Made by a program: the position numbers and the translations under genes | NCBI GenBank assembly: GCA_022592435.1 | Contig: JABYQS010000276.1 | Location: 1-37,397 of the forward strand | Direction: 5' to 3' | Length of the DNA: 37,397 nucleotides | Source: Cerioporus squamosus | Lineage: Eukaryota > Basidiomycota > Agaricomycetes > Polyporales > Polyporaceae | Notes under the pieces: generated by a model | The model's database searches: none | What the model saw: the letters and a program-made list of their open reading frames with translations, nothing else | What the model was told of the DNA's origin: nothing | In this document: in pieces, positions 8,730-19,369 of the stretch | Position numbering within the stretch: position 1 is the first letter of the stretch | Layout of the letters: the number at the start of each line of letters is the position of its first letter

Positions 8730-10287
8730 TCAGCCCAAAGGCGCATTGCCGTTGCACGCAACCGATCCAGGACCGAGTGTGACATGGCTGCACTCGACAT
8801 CCGGCACGGACGACGTGGAACTGAACACCAGTCCATCGACCCCCTCGACGACAATGTCGGGGCACGGTGCGGCGCCCGAGCACTGGAGGGTCGCAAGCAA
8901 GTTGTTAGAGACCGTGCCGGAGATGTTGGACCAAGTGACGTTGGAAATCTGGAAGGTCGACGTGTCGCAGTCGCCAGTCTGTCCGCTGAAGGAAGTGCAC
9001 TGTGTTATCTGGGCGACGCTGTCGGTGATGTCCGTGACGTTGAAGTCGCGGAATACTGCGTGCGTCTGTCAGTGAATGTTATAGCTGCATGTGTGGAAGC
9101 CACTCACCGATATTCTTGGCGTATCCCAGGCCACCTCCACCTCCTGGACTACTGCATCAGTGGCGTGACAGAAGAAGTAGCATGAGCCATACTACCATTT
9201 GGCGGAACGCCCTTCTGCACCCCGGTCCACGTCTTCACGTATCCGGCATGCCTACACCGGTCGCAGACGATCCTCTCTGCGGTAACATTCTCAATGAACT
9301 CGTACACGCCGAGATACTGGCTAATTGATCCGATAGCAACGCCGCTGCCGTCCCGGAAGTGCGAGTCCTGGATGAGCATGTTGGAGGTGTTGGCTTTGGG
9401 AGCCACGGCATCGTCGCCTTCGGTTACGTCCCAGTTCCGCAACGTGATGTTGTTGGTGTAGAAGGTGTCGATGCCGTCCGTGTTCAGCGTTCCTGCCTGT
9501 GGGATGCTGTAAGTCAGCCTAGGAATGGTGCGGATAGGAGGGCGGGAGGGTACGCACGCTGCTATTGGAGACCGAGTGATGAAGATCCGTTCGAAGAGCA
9601 AGTTCTCCGCCGTGTGCACGGCCATCGTCCAGAACTGGCTCTGGACGAACCGCAAGTCTTGCATGGTGAAGTTCGTCGAGTTGCGAATCACCAGGTTGAT
9701 GGGCCGGCCGAACATGTTGCTGGTACCGTTGGCGAAATCATACCTGAAGCAGAACAGCGTGAGTCTGTTCGTACGCTATCATCACGAATCCGAAGGCGCG
9801 TGGCTCACCATATCTGACCGTTTCCATCGAAGGTGCCGTACCCGTGACCAGTCCAGAAGATGTTGTCGCCGCCGAAATCCCAGGCAACGCTCTGGTTCTG
9901 GTATCCTAGCGGCAAACTGTTGTTGATCCAATAGGTGGTGTTCGTTCCCCACTAATTCAGGAGACGTTGTCAACGCTGCCAGATTCAAGTTAAGGATTGT
10001 GCACATCGGCAACATACCAAGAGGGTCCCTCTTATGTCGACAGTGACATTCTGCAGGCCATGCGTCGACATGACACGCTCAATGTGGTACGTCTCGTTCA
10101 GGAAAATCACGGAGGCATCCCTGTTGCATTGCGAGAAGGCCTGGATGATGGAGGAAGAGTCGTCTTGGCCGTCTCCTTCGGGCACGACAGTGCATATGCT
10201 CCCTTGCTTGTTGACGCGCGAGTGCACGGAGAGGGCTTGGAGGACCGCTCCGACGCAGAGAGTCAGCAGGTATTTGGAGTAGGCCAT
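8730..10287 (-). CDS. GH28 exo-galacturonidase-like enzyme, copy 1 (one-base deletion, possible splice rescue)
   Basis: Secreted pectin-degrading GH28 beta-helix enzyme. Exons: 10287-10018, 9951-9809, 9743-9554, 9496-9196, 9143-9108 and 9055-8730 (421 aa in this model). It has a signal peptide (MAYSKYLLTLCVGAVLQAL...), then a GDGQDDSSSI start of the fold, GHGYGTFDGNGQIW, NTDGID, GDDAV, GSGVAIGS and GYVKTWTG. These match exo-acting fungal GH28 enzymes (RgxA/RgxC-type galacturan galacturonidases as I recall). Exon 3 lacks one base relative to copies 2 and 3 (ttcatcactcgg against ttcatccactcgg, near 9578). With the ancestral donor gtgcgt at 9557 the frame fails. With a gtaccc donor four bases downstream, at 9553, it is restored and HSVSNSS becomes TRSPIAAC. 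Retaining the 57-bp intron would also stay open. Either the gene survives by altered splicing, or it is a young pseudogene or a sequence error. Confidence 0.85.
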
Positions 10288-10341
10288 CCTCGAGACGCGA
10301 CCGGGATCGGGAGGGTGGATTTGCCGGGTAGGTTGTCGTCC

Positions 10342-10347
10342 TATATA
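10342..10347 (-). promoter_or_regulatory. TATA element of GH28 copy 1
   Basis: tatata 55 bp upstream of the ATG. Copies 2 and 3 have the same element at nearly the same distance. Confidence 0.6.
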
Positions 10348-10447
10348 CGCTCCCCCGAAGGAGCACATACCATATACTGGCTGATGCTTGAAAACCGGAC
10401 GCCTCACAGAAGCGTGGGTCCGGTCCGCATTGCGAACATTGAGCTCT

Positions 10448-10525
10448 AGCGAACTCGGAAGGCACGGCATGCTGGGTCATAGGCCTTAGTGATCAGCCAT
10501 TGTGAACGTATCACAGGGTCTGCGA
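10448..10525 (-). promoter_or_regulatory. Conserved upstream block of GH28 copy 1
   Basis: The ~36-bp block starting agcgaactcgg and ending gctgggtcatagg, about 160 bp before the ATG, followed by a tatcacagggtc word, recurs at the same distance upstream of copies 2 and 3. The rest of the flank, to 11202, is intergenic: the 3' flank of copy 2 plus a GC block (gcgggcccgggcggga-like, near 10724) also present upstream of copies 2 and 3. No gene is supported in 10526-11202. Confidence 0.5.
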
Positions 10526-11202
10526 AGTATGTGTGCAAAGCTATGCGAACGACGTGGGCGGCCATGTGAGCTTCCGAAGTACCTAGAGAGCTGAAAACAT
10601 GTCCATGAGGACAGAGTAGCGAAGTCATGCATCAGAAAGTACCTGCAGAGCCACTTCCATACTCCACCCACCTTATTCCATGACTGAATGAAACTGAACT
10701 TGGCGCATTTCGGCATCAAATGTCGGGCCCGGGCGGGAAGGGAAGAGGAGGTCACGGACATGTTTCCATCGGCCAGTCCCTGCCGAACGGAGTTCTGGTA
10801 TCATAGGAAAACGATAAAGTTCATCGGGCGAGGTGCGACTACATCAAGAGCTAGGCGTCAAAAGAATATGGTGCCGTAGTGCAATGAACGTATGAAGCTC
10901 GATGTCGTCGGTGTTCCGCGAGATCGATTCAACCCAGAGTTACACGTACGGCGGCACTGGAGACGGCACGAAGCCCAGGGCAAGCGCCGAAGCAAGACGG
11001 CGCACCTGCCAGTGCCCGAACCTGCCCGAAACACTTTGAAATCGCTGCAGAAAGTCGTCCTCCAGCTAGGTCTCGCTGATATCGATCATTGAAAGGTAAA
11101 CAATGGCATGACTAGGTATACGAATTGAGGTTTCACTTTCGCGGATACACACGGATCTGCGCGGCTATAGACACGAGGCTCGTTCGCACTTTCGGTGTGG
11201 AA

Positions 11203-12764
11203 CTAGACGGTAGTCGCATTGCCGTTGCATGCCACCGAACCAGGACCGACCGTGACATGGCTACACTCGATCTCTGGCTCCGACGATGTGGAGTTGAAGA
11301 CGAGTCCCTCGACCCCCTCGATGACGATGTCGGGGCACGGCGCGGCGCCGGAGCACTGGAGGTCCGCGAGTAGATTGGTAGCGACAGTGCCGGAGATGTT
11401 GGACCAGGTGACGTTGGAGATCTGGAAGGTCGAGGTGTCGCAGTCGCCGCTTTGCCCATTGTATGAGGTGCACTGGGTGATTCGGGCAACGCTGGCGACG
11501 TCCGTGACGTCGAAGTCGCGGAAAACTGTATGGTGCCTGTCATTGAACGTTCACAGTTGTGTTGTGGAAGCCAATCACCGATGTTTTTAACGAATCCAAT
11601 CCCACCGCCACCACCTGGACGAGTGCATAAATATCGTGAGATCAGGCGCAGTAGCAAAGACCATACCATTTGGCGGAACACCCTTCTCCACCCCGGTCCA
11701 TGTCTTGACGTAGCCGGCTTGGCTACACCGGTCGCAGACGATCCGCTCGGCGGTGACATTCTCGATGAACTCGTACACGCCGGGGTACTGACCGATAGAA
11801 CCGATGGCGACGCCACCCCCATCGCGGAAATGGGAATCCTGAATGAGCATGTTGGAGGTGTTGGCTTTCGGAGCCACGGCGTCGTCGCCTTCGGTCACGT
11901 CCCAATTGCGCAGGGTGATGTTGTTCGTGTAGAAGGTGTCGATGCCGTCAGTGTTCTGGGTTGGTGCCTGTGATATGCCGTGAGTCAGCGAGGAAAGGGA
12001 CTGGATAGATGACCGAACTGGGAACGTGGGCGTACGCTGCTATTGGAGACCGAATGGATCGTGATTCCCTCCAAGAGCACGTTCTCCGCGGTATGCACGG
12101 CCATTGTCCAGAACTGGCTCTGCACGAACCGCATGCCCTGCATGATGAAGTTCGTCGAGTTGCGGATGACGAAATTGATAGGCCTGCCGGGCATATTGCT
12201 GGTTCCGTTGGCTAAGTCGTACCTGAAGCATGAGAGCGTTCAACATCCGCATATGCCTTATTGAGGAGAGGGTTCGAGGCTCACCAGATCTGACCGTTGC
12301 CATCGAAAGTGCCATACCCGTGACCAGTCCAGAAGATATTGTCACCGCCAAAATCCCAAGCAACACTCTGGTTCTGGTATTCGAGTTGTAGACTGTTGTT
12401 GATCCAATAAGTGGTGTTCGTTCCCCACTGCTCAAGCGACGTGGTCAGTGTCTTCCGCAACTCGATAACCGCTTGTACTCAGAGTCGGACGTACCAAGAG
12501 AGTTCCCTTCACTTCTACCGCAACGTTTTCCAGGCCATGGGTCGACATGACGCGCTCTACGTGGTATGTCTCGTTCAGGAAAACCACGGAGGCATCCCTG
12601 TTACATTGCGAGAAGGCTTCAACGATGGAGGAAGAGTCGTCCCGGCCATCGCCTTCAGGCACGACGGTGCATATGCTCCCATGTTTGTCGACGCGCGAGT
12701 GCACAGAGAGAGCTTGCAGAACCGCTCCGACGCAGAGCGTCAGCAGGTACTTTGAGTAAGCCAT
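11203..12764 (-). CDS. GH28 exo-galacturonidase-like enzyme, copy 2 (intact, 419 aa)
   Basis: Exons: 12764-12495, 12427-12285, 12222-12036, 11967-11667, 11614-11579 and 11525-11203; all five introns (52-68 bp) have GT-AG ends and consistent phase. The signal peptide is residues 1 to about 23. GH28 landmarks: NTDG at 205-208, the Asp pair at 228-229, a GGGVAIGS strand at 250-257 where classical polygalacturonases have GHG, and YVK at 286-288 where they have RIK. It has many NxS/T sequons and conserved Cys in the C-terminal third (for example CDRC, CTSYNGQSGDCD). It is the only uninterrupted member of the triplet, so it is the most likely active enzyme. The secreted enzyme should release galacturonate from chain ends of pectic polymers or oligomers; the exact linkage cannot be told from sequence alone. 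Confidence 0.93.
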
Positions 12765-12814
12765 CCTTGAGACGGGCACGGATACGGCTGAACTTGCCGG
12801 GTAGGTTGTCGTCT

Positions 12815-12820
12815 TATATA
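12815..12820 (-). promoter_or_regulatory. TATA element of GH28 copy 2
   Basis: tatata 51 bp before the ATG. The conserved -160 block is at 12927-12962 and the acatcacagggtc word is near 12988, in the same order and spacing as copies 1 and 3. Confidence 0.6.
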
Positions 12821-12926
12821 CACCTCCCCGAGGAAACACGTACATCATCATCGCGGATGATACAACTCACGCCGCACAGAACCGTTCATGAGTCCTCGGT
12901 CGGTCCGCAACGCAAACGCTCAACTT

Positions 12927-12962
12927 TAGCGAACTCGGAGAGCACGGCACGCTGGGTCATAG
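12927..12962 (-). promoter_or_regulatory. Conserved upstream block of GH28 copy 2
   Basis: Counterpart of the blocks at 10448 and 15171. The shared spacing to the TATA element suggests a co-inherited regulatory element. The remaining flank, 12963-13469, holds no gene I can support; it includes a gcgggcccgggcggga block near 13181 shared with copy 1. Confidence 0.45.
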
Positions 12963-13469
12963 GCGTTGGATATTGGCCATTGTGAGCACATCACAGGGTC
13001 CGCGAAGCTTCGCGCAACGTTATGCGAACAAAGTAGTCGGCCATGTGGACTATCAGGATGCCTGTAGAGTTTAAATCACGTTCATGAGGACGGAGTAGCC
13101 TACAGAGCGACTTCCATACTCCACACACCTTGTTTCATGAATGAATTGAAGCTAAACTGGGGACAGTTCAGCATCAATTGGCGGGCCCGGGCGGGACGGA
13201 ACAAGGAGGTCACGGACATGTTCGCAAGTATGTACCGTCGGCCATCTCAAGTGACGACACAAAGCCTCCGGCAAGCGCCAAAACAACACGGCGCACTTGC
13301 CACCCGAAGGTACTGATCGCTGAACAATCTGGAAGATACTCACCATGCGGGATCCAAGTCAGTATCTCAAGTGCAGATTTGCACTTCGCATCCCTTCAGC
13401 CATGCACCACGAGCTTCAATATGTCGAGATAATCGGAGTCCTCGTATTGAATCGGCCTGGTAAGTGGGA

Positions 13470-15015
13470 CTAGACACTAGTCGCATTGCTGTTGCACGTC
13501 ACCGACCCAGGACCGACTGAAACATGGCTGCACCCGATCTCCGGCTCCGACGATGTGGAGTTGAAGACGAGTCCTTCGACCCCCTCGATGACAATGCCGG
13601 GGCACGGCGCGGCGCCGGAGCACTGGAGGTCCGCGAGTATATTGGTAGAGACAGTGCCGGAGATGTTAGACCATGTGACGTTAGAGATCTGGAAGGTCGA
13701 GGTGTCGCAATCGCCAGTTTGCCCGTTGTAAGAGATGCACTGGGTGACTCGGGCAATGCTGTTATAGATGTCTGTGACGTTGAAGTCGCGGAAGACTGTA
13801 TACCGCTGTTAGCGAACGTTCACTGGTACAGCTGCGGTCTGGGAGTAACTCACCAATGTTCTTAATGTATCCCACCCCGCCGCCGCCACCTGGACTATTG
13901 CATGAGTGGCATGAGATCAGGCGGGAGATAAGCCATACCGTTTGGCGGAACGCCTTTCTCCACCCCGGTCCACGTCTTGATGAACCCGGCATGGCCACAC
14001 CGGTCACAGATGATTCTCTCGGCGGTGATGTTCTCGATGAACTCGTACACCCCGGGTACTGGCCGATAGATCCAATAGCAACGCTGTTCCCATCACGGAA
14101 GTGGGAGTCCTGGATGAGCATGTTGGTGGTGTTGGCTTTGGGAGATACAGCGTCATCGCCTTCGGTCACGTCCCAGTGTCGAAGGGTGATGTTGTTGGTG
14201 TAGAAGGTGTCGATGCCGTCAGTGTTCTGCGTCGGTGCCTGTGGCATGTTGTCAGTCAGCCCAGCAGTGATGGGTATAGGAGGGCGGAGGAGACGCACGC
14301 TGCTGTTGGAGACCGAGTGGATGAAAATCCGTTCCAGGAGCACGTTCTCCGCCGTGTGCACGGTCAACGTCCAGAACTGGCTCTGGACGAACCGCATGTC
14401 TTGCATGGTGAAGTTTGTCGAGTTGCGGATGACGAGGTTGATGGGCCGGCCGAACATGTTGCTGGTACCGTTGGCCAAATCATACCTGAAGCATCACAGC
14501 ATGAGTTCGTTTGTATGCTTGGACCGACATGGGAGTGTAAGGCCTACCAGATCTGGCCGTTCCCATCGAAGGTGCCGTACCCGTGACCAGTCCAGAATAT
14601 ATTGTCGCCGCCGAAGTCCCAGGCGACGCTCTGGTTCTGGTAGCCGAGGGGCAGACTGTTGTTGATCCAGTACGTGGTGTTCGTTCCCCACTGTGCGGCA
14701 GACGTTGTACATACTTCTCTGTAGAGACTGGAAGTGGCGACGTACCAGGAGGGTCCCTCTAATGTCGACGGTAACGTTCTGCAGGCCATGAGTCGACATG
14801 ACACGCTCAACGTGGTACGTCTTGTTCAGGAAGACCACGGAGGCATCCCTGTTGCATTGCGAGAAGGCCGCGATGATAGAGGGTGAGTCGTCCTGGCCAT
14901 CTCCTCTGGGCACGACAGTGCATATGTTGCAGTGCTTGTCGACGCGCGACTGTACAGAGAGAGCTTGGAGGACCGCTGCAAGGCAAAGGGTCAGCAGATA
15001 CTTTAGGTAGACCAT
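13470..15015 (-). pseudogene. GH28 exo-galacturonidase-like enzyme, copy 3 (frameshifted)
   Basis: Same six-exon structure as copies 1 and 2: 15015-14746, 14690-14548, 14485-14299, 14238-13939, 13889-13854 and 13795-13470. Signal peptide MVYLKYLLTLCLAAVLQAL. Exon 4 is 300 nt instead of 301: one base is missing near 14048-14056, in GQYPG, where copies 1 and 2 read GQY(L/P)GVYEF. Downstream of this the correct frame (FIKTWTGVEKGVPPNG, GGGGGVGYIKNI, the C-terminal region, stop TAG at 13470) is otherwise preserved. The G-x-G of the active-site strand is changed to GNS, unlike copies 1 (GSG) and 2 (GGG). No alternative splice site restores the frame. Likely a recent pseudogene, unless the deletion is a consensus error. 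Confidence 0.85.
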
Positions 15016-15063
15016 TCTCGAGATCGGGTTGAGGTGAACAGGCAATCGAGCGGATTGTCCTTC

Positions 15064-15069
15064 TATATA
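15064..15069 (-). promoter_or_regulatory. TATA element of GH28 copy 3
   Basis: tatata about 50 bp before the ATG. The conserved block is at 15171-15206 (accgaactcgaaggc...cgggtcatagg) and the acatcacagggtc word near 15216, as in the other two copies. Confidence 0.55.
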
Positions 15070-15206
15070 CGTAGGCTCCTCGGATCCGAGGAAGGCCATA
15101 TACAAGGTGACAGACGTCTCATGCCGCACAAGGATGTTGATACGGCCCGCTTTCTCGTACGCTGAGCTCTACCGAACTCGAAGGCAACTGCATGCCGGGT
15201 CATAGG

Positions 15207-16183
15207 AGAGCATGAACACATCACAGGGTCAGCAGAGCGTTCGCGAAGCTTATGACAAACGCTTTGCGACAAACGTGCGTACCGCATTAGCCCAGTCATG
15301 CCTCAGGAAAGTCTTCATGTTCCACGCACCTTACTTCGATGGATGTTCGAAGCTGAGCGCTGAACTTTGCGAACTCGAACATCGACTGGTAGGCCCGGGT
15401 GGGACGGGAAGATACCCTCAAGCTCAAGTCTCTTCTTGCATTGCTTGGTACCCTAGTCTGAGCTGGAAGTTGCTCGTCATAGTCGTTTCCATGCAGTGCA
15501 ATGAGCAGTTCTTACGACTTACATACCGTCTGCCTCGGCGAGGGACGAGGAACTAGAGGCTGGCAAGCGAGCCTACCTGAACTCAGTGCCGCAAGATGGG
15601 CGCGGTGATAGAGGTGACGTCGACGACACGACCGCCGGCAAATGCCGAACGAATTTTACTTTATAAACAGCCCGCGCACCGGCCTGCGAACACGCCAGAC
15701 ACGTCCTCTCTTCCGTCCTCGCTGGTCTCTATCGTCGTTCCGACGGCCGAGGTCGCGATGGGTACTTTCCCCCTCAGGTAGGGTGCGCTCAGCGCGCTCG
15801 AGGCGTTGAGGGGGTGGTTTGCCGTGTCAGAGCGAGGCGCGCCACCGTACGGGGACGCCCTGATGTTGGGAAAGTCAGCTCGCCATCCCTGGTTGCATGG
15901 GGTGTAGAGTCTAGACGGCATGCAGACAATCTCTTCTCGAGTCACGTTAGAATTGTGTCTTAGGGATGGCAATGACATGTGGTCTGGTCTAGTGAAACGT
16001 ACACGTAGCGCGTTCTGTGTGGTACTCGAATCAGTCAACACCTGTGAAGCGCAAGTAGCTTGAACCATGGGTCAACACTCCGCCCGTCGAGGTGGATGTG
16101 AGATTAGCAATGAAGCCTTATGTACGTGGTAATATTACAGTAATAAAGTACGCCGTGAGGAAGCCCTAACACCGCCCAGTCCT
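15207..16183. other. Intergenic region between GH28 copy 3 and the 730-aa gene
   Basis: About 980 bp without a gene I can defend. A 135-codon minus-strand frame (16068-15661) has ordinary codon texture in its second half and ends beside a ttataaag word, but has no recognisable domain, no splice support and a doubtful start. It is the only stretch here worth checking with RNA data. Confidence 0.45.
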
Positions 16184-18548
16184 TCACCGCGGTGCCGCGT
16201 AGCCTCCATAATACCCGTATGTCCCAGTGGGAGTCGCAGGCGGCGGCGTCCCAGGAGTCGAGGTCCCGCCGGCAGCAGTGCGCATGTGCGGCGGCAAGGT
16301 GGGTGCAACGTACCCGCCCTGGGTCGCACCATTGTACGTCGACTGCGGGTACGGCTGCTTCGCGGATGACAAGACAGTGTTCGCCACAGCACGCTGAGGT
16401 TGCGGCTGTTGCGCGGACCCGGGTGCGAAGTAACTTGCAAAGTTACCCGACATTCCTGTCTGCGCAGAGGTGGGTTGGGGAGTGGACCTCCCCGAATTAC
16501 CGTACCACCCGCTGTAGTACTGGCTGTGTCCTGTCCCGTACTGTGCATTGGGGTAATGCGTAGAGCTTCCCGTCTGACCTGTAGTGGAGGAGTAGGTGGA
16601 GCTCGGGTAGTAGCTACCTTGCGTAGGGGTGTATGTCCCATATGCACCACGATATTGCGTGGACTGGTACGTATTGGCGTAAGAGTAAGGGGTGTAAGGG
16701 GGCGCAGGCGTGGTTGCCTTCGGGGCAGCTGGAGTCACTGGTGTCGCGACAGGCTTGGACGGGGCGGCCGAGGTGGCACGTACGTGCACAGTCGTGTCGT
16801 CGTGGAAGGCAGTGGTGCGACCTTCGGGCAAAGTACCATACCAGCCTTCGGTGGCAGCAAGAGGGAGGGTGCGCTGAAGCTTGTGTAGCACGGATGTCGG
16901 TGGGATTAGGGGGGCGTGATCCGGATCTCCATTGGATGGCCGAGGCCTGAGGGACGCCAGTAACCCCAGGGAATCCGTGATGCCTTGAGCTGCACGATTT
17001 GTGCATCAGGATGCAATGTCGGTAGCGGCTATGATGGACAACGCGGAACTCACCGACATCCCACTCCTCCGAACCAACTTCGACAACACTAGATCCGCCT
17101 CCTTGAGCCCGCAGGCGCTGCAGTTGCAACTCTTCAAGCCGCTGCAGAGCCTTCGCGTTCTTCTGCAGAAGCTCGTCCACGGCCTGCTCCATCTCCAAGG
17201 AGCCAAGAGCTGCCTTGATCGACCTGACTTCTTCAGGGGACAGCAGGGATTCGAGATCCTTTGTGAGAGTGTCTTCGGGACGCGATGACCCAGCTGCGGT
17301 TCCGTCTTCCGACGAAGAGACATCCTCCATGATGACGTCCTCCCTGGCGACATCGCTGGCGCCAAGGAAAGCTCGCCGCTTGCCTTTCGCCAGGGAACGA
17401 AGTCTTCTCTTCATCTCCTGGTAGAAGATAACCTCGCCCATCCCTACACGGCCAACTTCGACACCGTCCTGGTCAAAGTAAGGAGCAAAGCTCGCGTACG
17501 GCCCATAATCCAAGAACTTCCCGCAGCTGACTCGGCGAGGTTGTGGCGGACGGTATGAGGGGTTTCCTCGCCTCTTCGCGGCATAGTCGCCAAGTGTGCC
17601 CTTATGTGCAAGAGCTTGGCCGGATGGAGCAGGGAAGATAGACACGAGCTCGGCTTTCGCAGCGTGGAGCGTTTTGAGGTCCCTCCCTTTGCCGTCGGCC
17701 GTCAAGACCTCCGAGCTTGCGGAAGACCACCAATCACCCGTTGGGAGATGCTGCACAAGGGCATACTTGCGAGGCCGTACGCCAGCGGAGGGCTCGTGTG
17801 TGCTGCTCGGAGATGTGGCGTTCTCGTCTGATTCGGTGTCAGCGATGATTGATTCGGCACCCTGGGGAACAGGGGCATTGTGTAGGGATGCTTGGTTGAG
17901 CAGAGATGTTGCGAGTTCGCAGAAGCGGAGTTGCTGCACGGTAGTCTCCGAGGGGCGGAAACGCGGATGAGAGGATATTGGGTGAAGGTGCTTGATAGCG
18001 GCCTGCGTTGAGGTGCTTGATAAGCTCACGCCAAGAGACAAATGCAAGATGCAACGTACGTGGAGAATACGCAGGGGATACTGCGCAGGGCTCTTCAGGA
18101 GCGCACGCAAGGAGAACATAGTGGAAGAGGAAGTCGAGGATGATCCCGAAGAGGCTCCTTCCACCGAGTCTGTGGATAATGGGAACACACGGTCGAGGAG
18201 ACCCTGCGTGTCAACCCTAGCGGGGAAGTGAGCGTGATGGGGACAGAGGTACGTTGGTAGTACGCACATCTCGAGGACCTCCAGGATGTTCGCAGCATCC
18301 GCATCTTGTAATGGCACATCGCCGCTGCTAGGCAGGTCCACCTCCTTCTTGTCCCCCAGATGATCCTCTAGGTCCGAGGAGCCCTCCTCCTTGGTGTCGG
18401 TGCGAGGATGCTTGGTGACGGGTGAGTCCTCGTTCTCGGCGTTCGAGTTGCGCTTGCGCTTCTTGGACGCGCCTTTGCGAGAAATCTGTGGTTGATCCTG
18501 GACCTTGTCCTTTTCGTGGGTGGTGGTCGAGCGGGTCGCACGCGCCAT
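16184..18548 (-). CDS. Large probable nuclear/chromatin-associated protein (730 aa, 4 exons)
   Basis: Exons 18548-18268, 18216-18060, 18002-17054 and 16989-16184. Introns are 51, 57 and 64 bp. The first two are multiples of three without stops, so an unspliced reading looks longer than the real protein. The first ~80 residues are charged and Lys/Arg-rich with a nuclear-localisation-like cluster (GASKKRKRNSNAENED). A predicted folded core follows (LEMVDTQGLLDRVFPLS...). Near residue 320 is an FLDYGPYASFAPYFD motif followed by GVEVGRVGMGEV. A helical, probably coiled-coil segment lies about 410-460 (EMEQAVDELLQKNAKALQRL). The last ~210 residues are a low-complexity Tyr/Gly/Pro/Gln/Thr tail ending YGYYGGYAAPR. 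The YG-x-[YF]-x-SFAP motif reminds me of fungal Rsc58-type remodeller subunits, but I cannot confirm that; treat the function as unknown and nuclear location as inferred. ATG 18548 faces mL43 across about 320 bp. Confidence 0.8.
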
Positions 18549-18871
18549 GTCGGCCAGAGATTTGTGCAACGATTGACGCCGTTTTGGCGAGCAAGACGCG
18601 CGGGTGGCTGAGAGAGACTGTGGAAGAAGATCCAAACGCGTCGAGCTCGACGCGTGAGTGACACTCGCGTCGCTGTGCTTGGTTGGGAGACAAGCGCTGC
18701 CGTCGGACAATCGTCTTCGCGTAGCCCAGGGATTTGCAGCTCCGATGGACCCAGGCAAGTCCAGGTTTAAACTCCGAAAGCCGGAATCATCAGCCTCTGA
18801 GCGGCGCTTGCTCTCCTGCGCGTCTCGACCTCTGGTGGACTGCTGTCGAGACACAACTTGTCGCCACCACC
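18549..18871. promoter_or_regulatory. Shared divergent promoter (730-aa gene / mL43)
   Basis: 323 bp between two divergently oriented start codons, with no room for separate promoters. There is no clear TATA box; a Kozak-like ccaccaccATGG precedes the mL43 start. Confidence 0.5.
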
Positions 18872-19369
18872 ATGGCCTCCAAACTCGCACCCGCTGTCAG
18901 GCCCTTCCTCCGTGCTCAGCAGCAGTCTCTTCCGGCCAACGGTCATGGGGCATTCATCCCACAAATCCGGAAACTCGTCTTCGAATTCTGCGATAACTGG
19001 GCATCCTCGGCTAACCTCCGCACGTACATCCACAATCACCTCGAGGACCTGGCACGCGCAAACCCTCATGTCGAGTTCGTCGTGAGGCAAAGAAGCCATC
19101 GAGAGCCTGTTATTCGCGGTCTCTACAGTAAGTGCTCCACACTCTCCTCTGGACCTCGCGCGCTGACAGTCACTCCAGTCAACAACCGGGATAAGGTCAT
19201 CGGCCTCAAGGGCTTTGAGGTCACCGGCATCACCAACAAGGTTCAGCTGCTTCTTGATTCCTCCGGTGCAAAAATCAAGCCGCTCAAGCGGCTCACGGTG
19301 GAGACTCGGACAGAGGCGACGAGGGGCATCTGGAGTGGACTGCATGTCGAGGAACCGTTCAGGATATGA
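18872..19369 (+). CDS. MRPL43: Mitochondrial large-subunit ribosomal protein mL43 (148 aa)
   Basis: Exons 18872-19127 and 19179-19369, with a 51-bp stop-free intron (donor gtaagt, acceptor ccag, phase 1). The protein belongs to the L51/S25/CI-B8 thioredoxin-like family: GAFIPQIRKLVFEFCDNWASS, a helix followed by LEDLARANPHVEFVVRQRSH, then GLYINNRDKVIGLKG and a C-terminal RGIWSGLH. It corresponds to human MRPL43 and yeast Mrpl51 (mL43), a structural protein of the mitochondrial 54S subunit; 148 aa is normal length. The N-terminus (MASKLAPAVRPFLRAQQQ) is basic and amphipathic, consistent with matrix import. The ATG is in an excellent context. Single-copy and intact. Confidence 0.95.
   Translation: MASKLAPAVRPFLRAQQQSLPANGHGAFIPQIRKLVFEFCDNWASSANLRTYIHNHLEDLARANPHVEFVVRQRSHREPVIRGLYSKCSTLSSGPRALTVTPVNNRDKVIGLKGFEVTGITNKVQLLLDSSGAKIKPLKRLTVETRTEATRGIWSGLHVEEPFRI

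Noticed and set aside
10684..11092. Small plus-strand frames between GH28 copies 1 and 2
   Set aside because: Counterpart DNA upstream of copies 2 and 3 is only partly conserved and does not keep the frame, so these are parts of the duplicated promoter region.
15661..16068. 135-codon minus-strand frame between GH28 copy 3 and the 730-aa gene
   Set aside because: No recognisable domain, uncertain start and no splice support; kept only as a note under the intergenic feature.
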